The notes: a model not told the origin generated them from the letters alone. A stretch of DNA of 64,000 nt from Proteiniclasticum ruminis DSM 24773 (GCF_000701905.1 NZ_JNKC01000001.1:496001-560000), one strand, 5' to 3'; positions 17,970 to 26,833 are shown, numbered from the stretch's first letter. Numbers and translations: made by a program.

Positions 17970-18067
17970 TATCTACACTCCATTTTCTTTTACATTGAAA
18001 CTCTAAATTCCATTATTGCACCAATCATTTTTACTTTCAAGACCATAGTCTACTGGTTAATCGCTTA

Positions 18068-18100
18068 CAAAAATAAAAAGGCAGCTTTTTCAAGCTACCT
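18068..18100 (-). terminator. terminator overlapping the kinase stop codon
   Basis: Minus-strand AGGTAGCTT (18100-18092) and AAGCTGCCT (18087-18079) form a stem with one G-U pair, followed by TTTTATTTTTG. The kinase TAG (18097-18095) lies inside the first arm. Confidence 0.75.
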
Positions 18101-20452
18101 GTCTGAAGTCTGAAGATCTGAAAATTCAATATCCACCCGATTGGTTGTTTTCTCATAGAAATCAATAATGCTGCCGGAATCCGCCTCTCCTGGAACTCTT
18201 ACATCAGACAAAATAAGACGGAATGTGGTTCCAACATGAAGCTGGCTTTCCACCACACAATCCCCTCCCATGAGGTTCATGAGTTTCTTTACAATGGACA
18301 GTCCAATTCCCGTGCCCTCATTATCTCTTGTGGTAGATTTATTCACCTGAATAAACCTGTCAAAAATTGTGTCCACATTTTCAGGAGCAATACCAATACC
18401 TGTGTCTTTCACATCAATAAAGATCTTCCCAGCCTCTTCATCCATGGTGAGATTCACAAAAATTGTTCCTCCATCTTTGGTGAACTTAATGGCATTGCTT
18501 AATAAATTGAGCAGTACCCGTTCCATGGACGGAAGGTCAAACTGCACAATATGTTCTTCCACTTCCGTATCAAAAATAATTTTCAGCCCTTTGTTCTCTG
18601 CATAATGAAGAATAGACATGACGGTATCTTCTGTAAAACTGACAATGTCATAATTGTGCATATTCAGTTTATAAAATCCGGAGTCCACTTTGGTGATGTC
18701 CAGAATATTCGAGACAATACGCTGAAGCCTATAGGAGTTGTGTCTTATGAGCCCAGCATATTTTTCTACTTTTTCCCCATCAAACCCAGAAATCTCCATC
18801 ATATCCAACGCAGAGAGTATGACATTGATGGGCGTACGCAGTTCATGGGACATGTTGGCAAAGAACTCATTGAACATTTTCTCATTTTCAGCAGCAATAT
18901 AGAGCTTCCGGATATTTGCCTCATTTTCTATCCTAAGCTCATGAAGCTTCACGGAGTTTGTGACATTTCTTAAGAAAACCAGCATCTGCCACTTATCTTT
19001 TTCCACACTGATGAGACGGAAATTCGGTTCAACGTAAACATCCTGTCCCTTCTGGTCTTTCACCTTGAGGATATCAAGCTTCAGAATTTCTCCATACTGT
19101 ATTTTATTGCCGATATCGCTTAGTTCTCTATAAGAAAGCCCCATAAATCTCTCTTCCATGGGATTCCTGACAAACCGGTTGTTCGGGATATTTTTGAAGT
19201 CATTGTACACCATATCATTTGCTTCAATAACCCTGTTTTTGCCGATATCGTAAAGAAAAATAAAATCAGGAATCAAATTGAAGAAACTCCGATATTTGTA
19301 CTCAGACCGTTCCAGAGATTCCTGCATTGCTCTGATGACCGTGATATCTTTCGCTGTGATACAGAAAATCTCTTCTGTATCCTGTTCAAGATAAACCACA
19401 TCCACATCCAAAATATACTGTTTCCCTTCCATCTCCAGTTTCATGGAAGCAGAATAGTTCATATTGTATTTGATGACTTCGTACTTTTCTCGGATATATC
19501 CTGATAAGTATGAATCCAGATATTTTCTGTAATGATTGAAGAACTGTTTGTATTTTGCATTGGCATACAGAATTTCATATTTTGAGTTCACAAATACTGT
19601 GATATTCTCATTGTATTCAGCTGACTTGAAAAACATAAACAGATTCTGTTTCAGCTCATTTGTTTTTAAGATCAAGGCATCTTTCTCTTTAATGATCCTG
19701 TAGAAAGCCACAGGCACAAAGACGAGAAATGTGCTGTAGGTGAAAAGCATGAATCTGTCTGCGACAAAAAGAAGCCTGGAATCTGAAAGCTCCACTGCTG
19801 TACTCTCTGTGAAAACAGCTGCAAAATAAAGCAGGCTGGTATAGTAGACAGATAAATTCATGACATTCTTTTTCGTGAAAAAAGTATGGTAATACCATCC
19901 CCCCAGAACCGGAACCGTTGCAAGCATGATAAGCTCAAAAACCATCAGACTGGAATCTCGGAAAACCACAGCTTCTTTAAACACATAGTAGTTGAGTATG
20001 GTAAAGACCAGCAGTATGGCCAAAATGGACCATACCATAACTTTCATATTGGCCCTGATTACTTCATTATAGGAAAATGCCGCGGACATCATAAATATCA
20101 GTGTGATCAGCATAATGAGGTAAAATCCAAGAAAAATTGAGCTTATGTTTCCATCAATGAGGAAGAACCTGTTGTTGTATTCAATGATAGAACCAAAAAA
20201 CAATGCGAAAGCCAGCACCGTGAAATATTCTTTCTTGGTGTACGATGCATAAAAAAACAGCATCAGTGCGGATAAGCCTGCCATTACCACAGTGGATACC
20301 CCATTGCTTTCCAGGAGATTCTCATTTCCTGAGCTCTGTGCCATGGCTGCAAAAAGATAGGACAGTCCAAACAGTATAAAAAGCGTCAGAAGAATCAGCC
20401 CATTGGCAGCAATAAGGGTTCCGATGGTTTGTTTTGATTTCAACAGGCTCAC
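18095..20452 (-). CDS. membrane-bound PAS sensor histidine kinase
   Basis: A 785-residue hybrid-free histidine kinase. About eight hydrophobic segments occupy residues 10-260 and resemble an MASE3-like membrane sensor. Two PAS-like regions follow (from about 280 and 390), then a HisKA dimerisation helix with the phospho-acceptor motif FFANMSHELRTPINVI and a HATPase domain with NLLSNAIKFTKDGG, DTGIGIAPENV and GTGIGLSIVKKLM. No response regulator is adjacent. The GTG start (20452) lies only 2 bases from the GGAAGG site, so a TTG at 20443 is a realistic alternative. It follows nth by 18 bases and may be co-transcribed with queG-plsC-nth. Confidence 0.88.
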   Translation of the reverse strand: MSLLKSKQTIGTLIAANGLILLTLFILFGLSYLFAAMAQSSGNENLLESNGVSTVVMAGLSALMLFFYASYTKKEYFTVLAFALFFGSIIEYNNRFFLIDGNISSIFLGFYLIMLITLIFMMSAAFSYNEVIRANMKVMVWSILAILLVFTILNYYVFKEAVVFRDSSLMVFELIMLATVPVLGGWYYHTFFTKKNVMNLSVYYTSLLYFAAVFTESTAVELSDSRLLFVADRFMLFTYSTFLVFVPVAFYRIIKEKDALILKTNELKQNLFMFFKSAEYNENITVFVNSKYEILYANAKYKQFFNHYRKYLDSYLSGYIREKYEVIKYNMNYSASMKLEMEGKQYILDVDVVYLEQDTEEIFCITAKDITVIRAMQESLERSEYKYRSFFNLIPDFIFLYDIGKNRVIEANDMVYNDFKNIPNNRFVRNPMEERFMGLSYRELSDIGNKIQYGEILKLDILKVKDQKGQDVYVEPNFRLISVEKDKWQMLVFLRNVTNSVKLHELRIENEANIRKLYIAAENEKMFNEFFANMSHELRTPINVILSALDMMEISGFDGEKVEKYAGLIRHNSYRLQRIVSNILDITKVDSGFYKLNMHNYDIVSFTEDTVMSILHYAENKGLKIIFDTEVEEHIVQFDLPSMERVLLNLLSNAIKFTKDGGTIFVNLTMDEEAGKIFIDVKDTGIGIAPENVDTIFDRFIQVNKSTTRDNEGTGIGLSIVKKLMNLMGGDCVVESQLHVGTTFRLILSDVRVPGEADSGSIIDFYEKTTNRVDIEFSDLQTSDR

Positions 20453-20470
20453 ATCCTTCCGAAAATACGA

Positions 20471-21124
20471 CTACTTCTCTTTTGGTATCAGTGTTTTTTT
20501 ATTCTTTTTGTAATACGTGCAAAGATGATTGAGAGGACAAGCTCCACACTGAGGCGATCTGGCGGAGCATATTCTTCTTCCGTGGAAGATGAGCAGGTGA
20601 TGCGCATCGATCCAAAGATTTTTGTCCAGCTTCTTCATCAGTGATTCCTCTGTTTTTTCTACAGTTTCTTCGTTTACGATGCCGATGCGGTTCGCCACAC
20701 GGAACACATGGGTATCCACTGCAATGGCAGGGACTCCATAAGCATTGGATAAAACAACATTTGCAGTTTTCCTTCCAACGCCTGGGAGTAAAATCAGCTC
20801 TTCCATGGTTCTTGGCACTTCGCCGCCATGCTTTTCCTTTAGAATCGGAAAAAGCTTCATGAGATTGCTTCCCTTGGATCTGTAAAGCCCTATGACTTTA
20901 ATATAGCTTTCCAGCTCCTCCATGGTCATCTGAAGGAAGTCCTCCAGTGTTTTATATTTCTGAAACATCTTATCCGTAACTTCGTTTACTTTTTTATCCG
21001 TTGCCTGAGCCGACAGAATGGTTGCAATCAGAAGCTGAAGCGGTGTTTCATGATGGAGTTCACATTCTGCATCCGGATGAGTGCGGTATAAAATCTCCAG
21101 CACTTCCTTATTCTTTTTGTTCAT
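20471..21124 (-). CDS. nth: endonuclease III
   Basis: DNA glycosylase/AP lyase of base excision repair, acting on oxidised pyrimidines. The 217-residue product has the helix-hairpin-helix LPGVGRKTANVV with the catalytic lysine, the downstream aspartate in AVDTHVFRVANR, and a C-terminal 4Fe-4S site with cysteines spaced C-x6-C-x2-C-x5-C (CSARSPQCGACPLNHLC). Length and motifs are standard. It lies 12 bases after plsC and 18 bases before the kinase gene in one direction. Confidence 0.96.
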   Translation of the reverse strand: MNKKNKEVLEILYRTHPDAECELHHETPLQLLIATILSAQATDKKVNEVTDKMFQKYKTLEDFLQMTMEELESYIKVIGLYRSKGSNLMKLFPILKEKHGGEVPRTMEELILLPGVGRKTANVVLSNAYGVPAIAVDTHVFRVANRIGIVNEETVEKTEESLMKKLDKNLWIDAHHLLIFHGRRICSARSPQCGACPLNHLCTYYKKNKKTLIPKEK

Positions 21125-21136
21125 TGTACATCCTTT

Positions 21137-21838
21137 CTATAAGCGGTATATTCCCTGATATTCTGTGGGAAGAAGCTCTGCAATTCGGGTCATGATATAG
21201 TTCAAAGCAAATTGATCGTACTCTTCCTTAGACTGCTCCGGTGTTTTTTCTGGGACTTTAAAACTCTTCCCCACTCTTATATCTATGGTTCCCTTATGCA
21301 GTTTTTCTCCAGTCATATTCCCATCCTGATTGATGGGCAGAACTTTATCTGATCCGGTCATGCCAAGAGGCACAATCTTCGCCCCGGTCATTCTCGCAAT
21401 GAGAAGGACTCCTTTCTTTCCTTCAATCATAGAACCGGCTCTGGATCTGGTGCCTTCTGGAAAAATCATCACATTCTGACCACCACGTAAAAGATTGATG
21501 ATCTCTTTCATTGCTGCCTTATCCGGTGAGTTGGGCTTGATGTTGATGCTCTTAAACACCTTCTTGAAAAGACCTGTAAACAGGTCGCTGGATAATTTCT
21601 GTCCTGCTACAAAGGTGAGATCATACTCCGGCAGCACTGACTGTATGGCTGGGCCGTCTATATTGCTCAGATGATTGCATACAAACAAAATCGGCTCCTC
21701 TTTTCCTGGCAGATTCTCTCTATTATGAAGCTTCACCGTAGCAATCTTTGTGAAGATATACTTTAATCCTCTTTTAGCCACAAATTTCTGAACACTTTCA
21801 GGTGATGAAGCCAAAGCTTTCAATATCATTTTTCTCAA
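21137..21838 (-). CDS. plsC: 1-acyl-sn-glycerol-3-phosphate acyltransferase
   Basis: Membrane-associated acyltransferase that converts lysophosphatidic acid to phosphatidic acid. The 233-residue product has the catalytic HX4D motif in NHLSNIDGP near residue 58 and the substrate-binding FPEGTRSRAG near residue 130. The start is TTG at 21838 with AAGGGG 8 bases upstream; ATG three codons later is the alternative. It sits between queG and nth in a compact minus-strand run. Genes for a lipid kinase and PssA occur a few kilobases away, but in separate units. Confidence 0.92.
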   Translation of the reverse strand: MRKMILKALASSPESVQKFVAKRGLKYIFTKIATVKLHNRENLPGKEEPILFVCNHLSNIDGPAIQSVLPEYDLTFVAGQKLSSDLFTGLFKKVFKSINIKPNSPDKAAMKEIINLLRGGQNVMIFPEGTRSRAGSMIEGKKGVLLIARMTGAKIVPLGMTGSDKVLPINQDGNMTGEKLHKGTIDIRVGKSFKVPEKTPEQSKEEYDQFALNYIMTRIAELLPTEYQGIYRL

Positions 21839-21870
21839 AATTATTACCCCTTTTAGTTTACTGATTCCTA

Positions 21871-22872
21871 TTATATGTTGAAAAGCCTTTCGAGTCTATG
21901 GTAGTACTCCCGCAGATACTCCGTGGGAAGCCTTTCCAAATCAAGCGTATTGCCCTTTCTCACAAGCTCCACCATGGCGTTTCTCTGCAGAAGCTTTTTC
22001 CCACGCCACCCGGAGGATGTCTCTTTGTACTTCAGAAACTCCTGATTGCTGAGCTCCAGGAGTTCCCGGAGATTGGGATACTTCATATACTCCCGAGGTC
22101 TGAAGGCCTCAATGGGACTGGTTTTCACCTTTCTGTTGAGTGGGCAGGATCTTTGGCAGGTATCACATCCAAACAGCCTTCCTTTAAAGAGAAGAAGGTC
22201 CTCATCAGGCACTTCTTTGCTTTGGGTAATATAGGACATGCATCTTTTTGTGTCATAATACTCGCTTCCTAAAATCTGAGTGGGACAAGCTTTGATGCAG
22301 TTGGTGCACTCTCCGCAGATGGAATGCAGAGGAATCTCATGATAATCCCGTTCCCGGGTGTCCAGGACGAGATTTGTAAGAATTTCCCCAAGAAAAACAT
22401 AGCTTCCATACTCTTTTGTGATGAGCATATGATTCTTTCCAATTTCGCCTACATAAGAAGCATAGGCGATATATCTCTCCGGCAGAGAATTGTTGTCCGC
22501 AAACACTTTTGCCTCGTATCCGTGGCTTCGGATCACATCTGCCACTTTCTCCAAATAGTCTTTCACAACAATATGATAGTCCTGACCTAAGGTGTACAGG
22601 GAAAAATATCCCTCTTTATGGATATAGGCGTCATAAAAATATGGAAATGCTACCGATATAATGGTCTGCGCATTTTCCATTTCCGACCGGAGATTCACTT
22701 TTCTCAAAAGATCATTTTCTTCAAAGGACGTTGTGAAATTCCTTTCTTCTCTCTCTTTGAAATAAGCCAAGCTGTCTTGGGAAAGTGCCTGAGCTTTCAT
22801 AAACCCATACTGAGTCAGTCCCAGATCTTCAAGCTTTTCCATGATCTTCTTCTGAATTATGCCTTCTGACAT
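21871..22872 (-). CDS. queG: epoxyqueuosine reductase
   Basis: Cobalamin and iron-sulfur enzyme that performs the last step of queuosine synthesis on tRNA. The 333-residue product has the two ferredoxin-type clusters in CGECTNCIKACPTQIL and CDTCQRSCPLNRK, and the upstream KVFADNNSLPERYIAYASYVG segment typical of the family. It is at the short end of the family range; the C-terminal HEAT-like region seen in some QueG is reduced. No other queuosine genes are in the window. It probably starts the queG-plsC-nth(-kinase) transcription unit. Confidence 0.92.
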   Translation of the reverse strand: MSEGIIQKKIMEKLEDLGLTQYGFMKAQALSQDSLAYFKEREERNFTTSFEENDLLRKVNLRSEMENAQTIISVAFPYFYDAYIHKEGYFSLYTLGQDYHIVVKDYLEKVADVIRSHGYEAKVFADNNSLPERYIAYASYVGEIGKNHMLITKEYGSYVFLGEILTNLVLDTRERDYHEIPLHSICGECTNCIKACPTQILGSEYYDTKRCMSYITQSKEVPDEDLLLFKGRLFGCDTCQRSCPLNRKVKTSPIEAFRPREYMKYPNLRELLELSNQEFLKYKETSSGWRGKKLLQRNAMVELVRKGNTLDLERLPTEYLREYYHRLERLFNI

Positions 22873-22933
22873 GCCACTTCCTCCTCATCCTTCTTTATTC
22901 TTATTATAGTCGAAGTATCTTCAGAAAAAAACC

Positions 22934-22968
22934 GAAAAAAGAAGCTTCTCCGTCTCCGGAAAAGCCTC
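22934..22968 (-). terminator. terminator of the cysK-cysE unit
   Basis: Minus-strand arms 22968-22958 and 22951-22941 pair with some G-U, followed by TTTTTTC. It lies just after the cysE stop. Confidence 0.75.
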
Positions 22969-22974
22969 CATCTT

Positions 22975-23532
22975 CTAGATATAGTTATAGTGAAGAAACC
23001 GCACTTCAGATTCCTCATTCTTTTGGATCAGGATTCTGGCAGGAATTCCTACAGCGGTTGCTCCTGCGGGCACACTTTTCAGCACTACAGAATTGGCGCC
23101 TACCTTTGCACCACTTCCGATGCTGATTGGTCCAAGTATCTTTGCACCTGCTCCGATCAGTACTCGGTCTCCCACGTCAGGATGCCTTTTGGGTGCATCA
23201 CAATCCGTTGCCCCAAGGGTCACCCCATGATAAATGATACAGTCGTCTCCAATGGTGGTAGTCTCTCCGATGACCACCCCCATACCATGGTCTATGAAAA
23301 GCCTTCGGCCGATTTTCGCTCCAGGATGGATTTCTATCCCGGTGGTGAATCGTGCGGTCTGACTGATCAGTCTTGCCAGAAAAAACAGTTTCTTTCGATA
23401 ACAGAAATGAGCCATCCGGTAATAAAAGAGGGCGTGTATTGTCGGGTACAGGAGGAGGACCTCCAGATAGGATTTTGCCGCTTTATCATTTTTTAATACA
23501 TTTTTCACATCTTCATGCAGCCCTCTGAACAT
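22975..23532 (-). CDS. cysE: serine O-acetyltransferase
   Basis: Transfers acetyl from acetyl-CoA to L-serine, the first committed step of cysteine synthesis. The 185-residue product is the short EpsC-type form. It carries left-handed beta-helix hexapeptides such as [38 protein letters not shown] and [23 protein letters not shown] 23532 follows GAGGTG by about 5 bases; a TTG four codons earlier lacks a site. It lies 21 bases downstream of cysK, so both pathway steps are in one operon and probably form the cysteine synthase complex. Confidence 0.95.
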   Translation of the reverse strand: MFRGLHEDVKNVLKNDKAAKSYLEVLLLYPTIHALFYYRMAHFCYRKKLFFLARLISQTARFTTGIEIHPGAKIGRRLFIDHGMGVVIGETTTIGDDCIIYHGVTLGATDCDAPKRHPDVGDRVLIGAGAKILGPISIGSGAKVGANSVVLKSVPAGATAVGIPARILIQKNEESEVRFLHYNYI

Positions 23533-23553
23533 TTTACACCTCAACTCTGACTG

Positions 23554-24468
23554 TTAGTCAAAAAGCCCCATGGAAATATACTTTTCTCCTCCATCTGGAG
23601 CCACCGTCACAACCTTTTTGCCTTTACCTAGTTTTTTAGCCACTTCAATGGCGCCATAAAGGTTTGCTCCTGATGAGATTCCAATGAGAACGCCTTCTTC
23701 CTGCCCGAAGGTCTTTGCTGTGCTGAAGGCATCTTCCGTGGACACTTTCAGGATTTCATCTACAAATTCTCCATGATAGTTGTCTGGAACAAACCCAGCA
23801 CCAATCCCCTGAATCTTATGAGGACCAGGATTTTCACCAGAAAGGACTGCTGAAGTCGTTGGCTCCACTGCCACAACCTTCACGTTCTTCCCATGATCTT
23901 TTGCATACTGTCCAAATCCGCTGATGGTTCCACCTGTGCCCACTCCTACAACAAAAGCATCCACATCTGGAAGATCTTCAAAAATCTCTTTTGCAGTGGT
24001 CTGATAATGCTTATTTGGATTTGCCTCATTCATAAACTGCTGTGGTATGAACCCAAGAGCACCAACTTCTTCTTTGATCTCTCCAGCTTTCTTGATGGCA
24101 CCTTTCATTCCTGTGGCTGCTTCTGTCAACACAAGTTCCGCGCCATATGCCTTAATAAGGGCTCGTCTTTCCTGGCTCATGGATTCCGGCATCACAATGA
24201 TCACTCTGTATCCCTTCGCCTTTCCAAGCATGGCAAGAGCAATTCCTGTATTGCCGCTGGTTGGCTCAATGATCACAGAACCTTCTTTCAGAAGACCTTT
24301 CTTTTCAGCTTCCTCCAGCATTCCAAGAGCAGCTCTATCTTTTGTACTTCCGGCGGGATTCATTTTTTCCAGTTTCACATATACTTCTGCACGGTTTTCC
24401 GCATCAAATCCATTTACTTTCAGGAGCGGTGTTCCGCCAACAAGTTCAATCGCATTTTGATAAATCAT
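23554..24468 (-). CDS. cysK: cysteine synthase A (O-acetylserine sulfhydrylase)
   Basis: PLP enzyme that makes cysteine from O-acetylserine and sulfide. In the 304-residue protein the PLP lysine lies in NPAGSTKDRAAL near residue 42, the substrate loop is EPTSGNTGIALA, and the phosphate-binding loop is VGVGTGGTISG. Length is normal. It leads an operon with cysE. An inverted repeat about 25 bases upstream of the start is a likely operator (separate entry), suggesting control by cysteine or sulfur supply. Confidence 0.96.
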   Translation of the reverse strand: MIYQNAIELVGGTPLLKVNGFDAENRAEVYVKLEKMNPAGSTKDRAALGMLEEAEKKGLLKEGSVIIEPTSGNTGIALAMLGKAKGYRVIIVMPESMSQERRALIKAYGAELVLTEAATGMKGAIKKAGEIKEEVGALGFIPQQFMNEANPNKHYQTTAKEIFEDLPDVDAFVVGVGTGGTISGFGQYAKDHGKNVKVVAVEPTTSAVLSGENPGPHKIQGIGAGFVPDNYHGEFVDEILKVSTEDAFSTAKTFGQEEGVLIGISSGANLYGAIEVAKKLGKGKKVVTVAPDGGEKYISMGLFD

Positions 24469-24491
24469 GTATTTTCAACCTCACTTTTATA

Positions 24492-24510
24492 TCCTAGTCG
24501 ATTACTAGGA
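24492..24510. promoter_or_regulatory. inverted-repeat operator upstream of cysK
   Basis: TCCTAGT (24492-24498) and ACTAGGA (24504-24510) are perfect 7-base arms around 5 bases. On the minus strand a TATAAA follows directly, so the repeat lies where the -35/-10 spacer would be. The arrangement fits a repressor of the Rrf2/CymR type that controls sulfur genes in Firmicutes, but the regulator identity is inferred. Confidence 0.55.
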
Positions 24511-24586
24511 ATTCTGTTGTAAATATTACATCAAGCACAATCTTTTGTCAATAACATATGTACTGGAGCAGAAAACATCTGTATCG

Positions 24587-24618
24587 GAAAAACAAGAGGC
24601 GCCTTTTGAGCCCCTCTT
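24587..24618 (-). terminator. terminator of the lipid kinase gene
   Basis: Minus-strand AAGAGGGGC (24618-24610) and GCGCCTCTT (24602-24594), one mismatch, followed by GTTTTTC. Confidence 0.75.
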
Positions 24619-24633
24619 ATAACGTCCTGTTCC

Positions 24634-25527
24634 TTATATATGATTGGGATCCACACCCAGAACTTCAATTCCTCCCTGGATGCATTGAATATGAAGCGGG
24701 AAATCCGGACCACGCTCTCCATCGATATCACTGACAATGAGTTCATCCGTTGTCTCAATAAACAGCTCTTTCGTCTGGAAATAGAGAAGTCCCACCGGAT
24801 CTTCCAGATGATCCCCCCGAAGCATCTTCGCCAGAAGAGGAACAATCTCCTTAAAACTGGCTTTTATGAGGATTACATCCAAAAGACCATCATTGGCTTT
24901 TGATTTATAAGCAAAATCCAAGTTTCCTGCAGTACGGCCATTAAAAACAAGGAGTGCATACATGTCTCCATCATAGGTCTTTTCTTCCGATGTGAACTTT
25001 ACAGGGATTTTTCTGAACGTAGGAATCTGTTCCAAACCTTTAATATAGTAAGCCAGTTTCCCAATGGCATTTTTCAGCTCACTGTGTGTTTTCTGGGATA
25101 CATCCGTTAAAAGACCTGTACTGGCTACATTGATAAAATATTTCTCGTTGATTTTACCCACGTCCATCTTCATGGATGGCAGTCTGAACATTTTTTCCAG
25201 TGCTTTTGATATATCCTTAGGGATACCGATGTACTTGGCATAATCATTGGCAGTGCCCATGGGCAGTATCCCAATGGGGAGCTTTATATCCCTTTCCATC
25301 ATATAATTGATCAGAATATCCACAGTGCCGTCTCCCCCTGCAATGAGAATCTGACTGTAGCCCTCATGGATATCCTCCATGGCTGCGGCCATGTTATGTT
25401 CCTCATCCAATCTTTCTGGTACGACCCGATATCCATGTTTCTGATGCACATCAATCACTTCGTCCAGTTTATCCATGATATAGTTGTCTCCAGCATAAGG
25501 ATTGTAGATAAATTTCACTTTTTTCAT
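24634..25527 (-). CDS. diacylglycerol kinase family lipid kinase (DgkB/YegS type)
   Basis: Soluble lipid kinase of the DgkB/YegS/BmrU family that phosphorylates diacylglycerol or a related lipid at the membrane. The 297-residue product starts KKVKFIYNPYAGD and has the catalytic-domain nucleotide loop IAGGDGTVDILINYMM followed by PIGILPMGTANDYAKYIG. The C-terminal lipid-binding region contains SDIDGERGPDFPLHI. It is a single-gene unit. DgkB recycles diacylglycerol to phosphatidic acid in Gram-positives; the true substrate here is not decided by sequence. Confidence 0.9.
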   Translation of the reverse strand: MKKVKFIYNPYAGDNYIMDKLDEVIDVHQKHGYRVVPERLDEEHNMAAAMEDIHEGYSQILIAGGDGTVDILINYMMERDIKLPIGILPMGTANDYAKYIGIPKDISKALEKMFRLPSMKMDVGKINEKYFINVASTGLLTDVSQKTHSELKNAIGKLAYYIKGLEQIPTFRKIPVKFTSEEKTYDGDMYALLVFNGRTAGNLDFAYKSKANDGLLDVILIKASFKEIVPLLAKMLRGDHLEDPVGLLYFQTKELFIETTDELIVSDIDGERGPDFPLHIQCIQGGIEVLGVDPNHI

Positions 25528-25776
25528 GGGATTCCTCCGAAATCATTCTTCTTAGATTCATTATATCGCAGATTTGATTCTTATGTGAGTATGAACTGCC
25601 TTTGATTCTATCTCTTTATCCTAAATCTTGAAACTAGAAATCTGTGAGGCTTTTCTATACAGTAGCAGAAATTGAGGATTCTTACCATTCTTCCTTTTTC
25701 AAAGAAGATGTGGTGCCTGATTTTCCCTTCATTGCTTCTGCTTACAATGAATCGCTTCTTCTTTTGAAAAAAGATT

Positions 25777-25804
25777 TTGTGAATCTCCCCTCATCGTTTA
25801 TAAT
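25777..25804 (+). promoter_or_regulatory. pssA promoter
   Basis: TTGTGA (25777-25782), 16-base spacer, TATAAT (25799-25804). The stretch from 25528 to 25776 holds no convincing gene. Confidence 0.65.
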
Positions 25805-25838
25805 AGATATATTCATGAAATTTTTAACGAAAGGAGAA

Positions 25839-25858
25839 GGATAATTTCGGAATTATCC
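25839..25858 (+). promoter_or_regulatory. hairpin between Shine-Dalgarno and start of pssA
   Basis: GGATAATT (25839-25846) and AATTATCC (25851-25858) form a perfect 8-bp stem with a 4-base TCGG loop. The AAGGAG (25831-25836) lies just before it and the only in-frame start, ATG 25869, ten bases after it. If folded, the hairpin reduces the effective Shine-Dalgarno-to-ATG distance from 32 to 12 bases. Confidence 0.65.
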
Positions 25859-25868
25859 GTACTTATTT

Positions 25869-26381
25869 ATGCAAAGAGGATTTATCCCAAATATTTTAAC
25901 ATTCCTTAATCTCTCCCTGGGAATTCTCTCCATCATTGCTACGGTGAAAGGAGATTATCTGAATTCTGGGCTCTTTATTCTAGGTGCCGGACTCGTAGAC
26001 CGCTATGACGGAAGAATAGCCAGACTGCTGCATGCAGAAAGTCCCTTGGGAAAAGAACTGGACTCTCTTTCAGATCTCGTTTCCTTTGGTGTTGCGCCAG
26101 CCATACAGGCCTACTTCATGTTTGGACTGGAAGAACTCACCCTTCTAGGCATGCTTCCAGTGCTTATTTTTCCAGTGGCAGGTTCTTACCGACTGGCAAG
26201 ATACAACTCCCAGCATTTTGACGGAGTATTCATGGGACTGCCCATCACCATTGCGGGATGTGTACTGACACTGTTTCTTCTGCTTCTTAGAAACAGTCTC
26301 AATTTAAGATTCCTGGTGATCTTCCTGATGTTCTCACTAGCCTATCTTATGGTTAGCACCATAAAACTTCAAAAACGTTAA
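25869..26381 (+). CDS. pssA: CDP-diacylglycerol--serine O-phosphatidyltransferase
   Basis: Integral membrane CDP-alcohol phosphatidyltransferase that makes phosphatidylserine from CDP-diacylglycerol and serine. The 170-residue protein has the complete family motif D-x2-D-G-x2-A-R-x8-G-x3-D-x3-D, seen as DRYDGRIAR followed by GKELDSLSD, and about five further hydrophobic segments. The substrate assignment to serine rather than glycerol phosphate rests on overall similarity (PNILTFLNLSLGILSI). A stop codon lies 27 bases upstream in frame and there is no other start, so ATG 25869 is fixed despite its unusual ribosome-site spacing. No psd gene is adjacent. Confidence 0.88.
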   Translation: MQRGFIPNILTFLNLSLGILSIIATVKGDYLNSGLFILGAGLVDRYDGRIARLLHAESPLGKELDSLSDLVSFGVAPAIQAYFMFGLEELTLLGMLPVLIFPVAGSYRLARYNSQHFDGVFMGLPITIAGCVLTLFLLLLRNSLNLRFLVIFLMFSLAYLMVSTIKLQKR

Positions 26382-26385
26382 TCAC

Positions 26386-26419
26386 AAAACCTGTCAGGTA
26401 TAAAACTGGCAGGTTTTTC
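26386..26419 (+). terminator. pssA terminator
   Basis: AAAACCTGTCAG (26386-26397) and CTGGCAGGTTTT (26406-26417) pair with one G-U and end in a T-run. Confidence 0.85.
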
Positions 26420-26482
26420 TTCGTTGTGCATTCATTCTCGCATTTTGCAACTTATTGACATAAAATAACAATTGATAATTTA

Positions 26483-26511
26483 TTGACAATAATATCGTAA
26501 TAACGTAATAT
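26483..26511 (+). promoter_or_regulatory. promoter of the arsR-CoADR operon
   Basis: TTGACA (26483-26488), 17-base spacer, TAATAT (26506-26511). The spacer and flank carry repeated CGTAATA/TGTAACGATA elements where the ArsR-type product could bind, an inference. Confidence 0.7.
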
Positions 26512-26542
26512 ATGGATGTAACGATAAAGAGAGGAGATTTAG

Positions 26543-26833
26543 ATGGAGAATAACATTGCTAAATTCACAAATGCAGCTGAACTCTTAAAAATATTGGGTC
26601 ATCCAGTGCGTCTTTGTATTCTGAAAGGAATCCTGACTACAGGAGGATGTAATGTGACCCACATGACAGACTGCCTGAATCTTCCCCAGTCCACCATTTC
26701 CCAGCATATTCAGAAGCTGAAAAGCGCTGGGATCATCGAAGGGGAACGGAAAGGACTGGAAATCACTTATAAACTGGTGCATGACAAAGCAAGACAGATC
26801 ATCGAAAGTATTGAACTTCAGGAGGATAAATAA
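26543..26833 (+). CDS. ArsR-family winged-helix repressor
   Basis: A 96-residue DNA-binding protein with the ArsR winged-helix fold: helix-turn-helix LNLPQSTISQHIQKLKSAGI and wing GERKGLEITYKL. Three cysteines (CILKGI, GGCNV, TDCLNL) are candidates for thiol or persulfide sensing, as in related sulfur-responsive repressors, but no metal site can be fixed by eye. The gene abuts the CoADR-like gene with no gap, so it most likely regulates its own operon in response to reactive sulfur or thiol stress. This role is inferred from context. Confidence 0.9.
   Translation: MENNIAKFTNAAELLKILGHPVRLCILKGILTTGGCNVTHMTDCLNLPQSTISQHIQKLKSAGIIEGERKGLEITYKLVHDKARQIIESIELQEDK

Noticed and set aside
25644-25844. 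66-codon plus-strand ORF before pssA
   Set aside because: No ribosome site and no family resemblance. The pssA promoter lies inside it.
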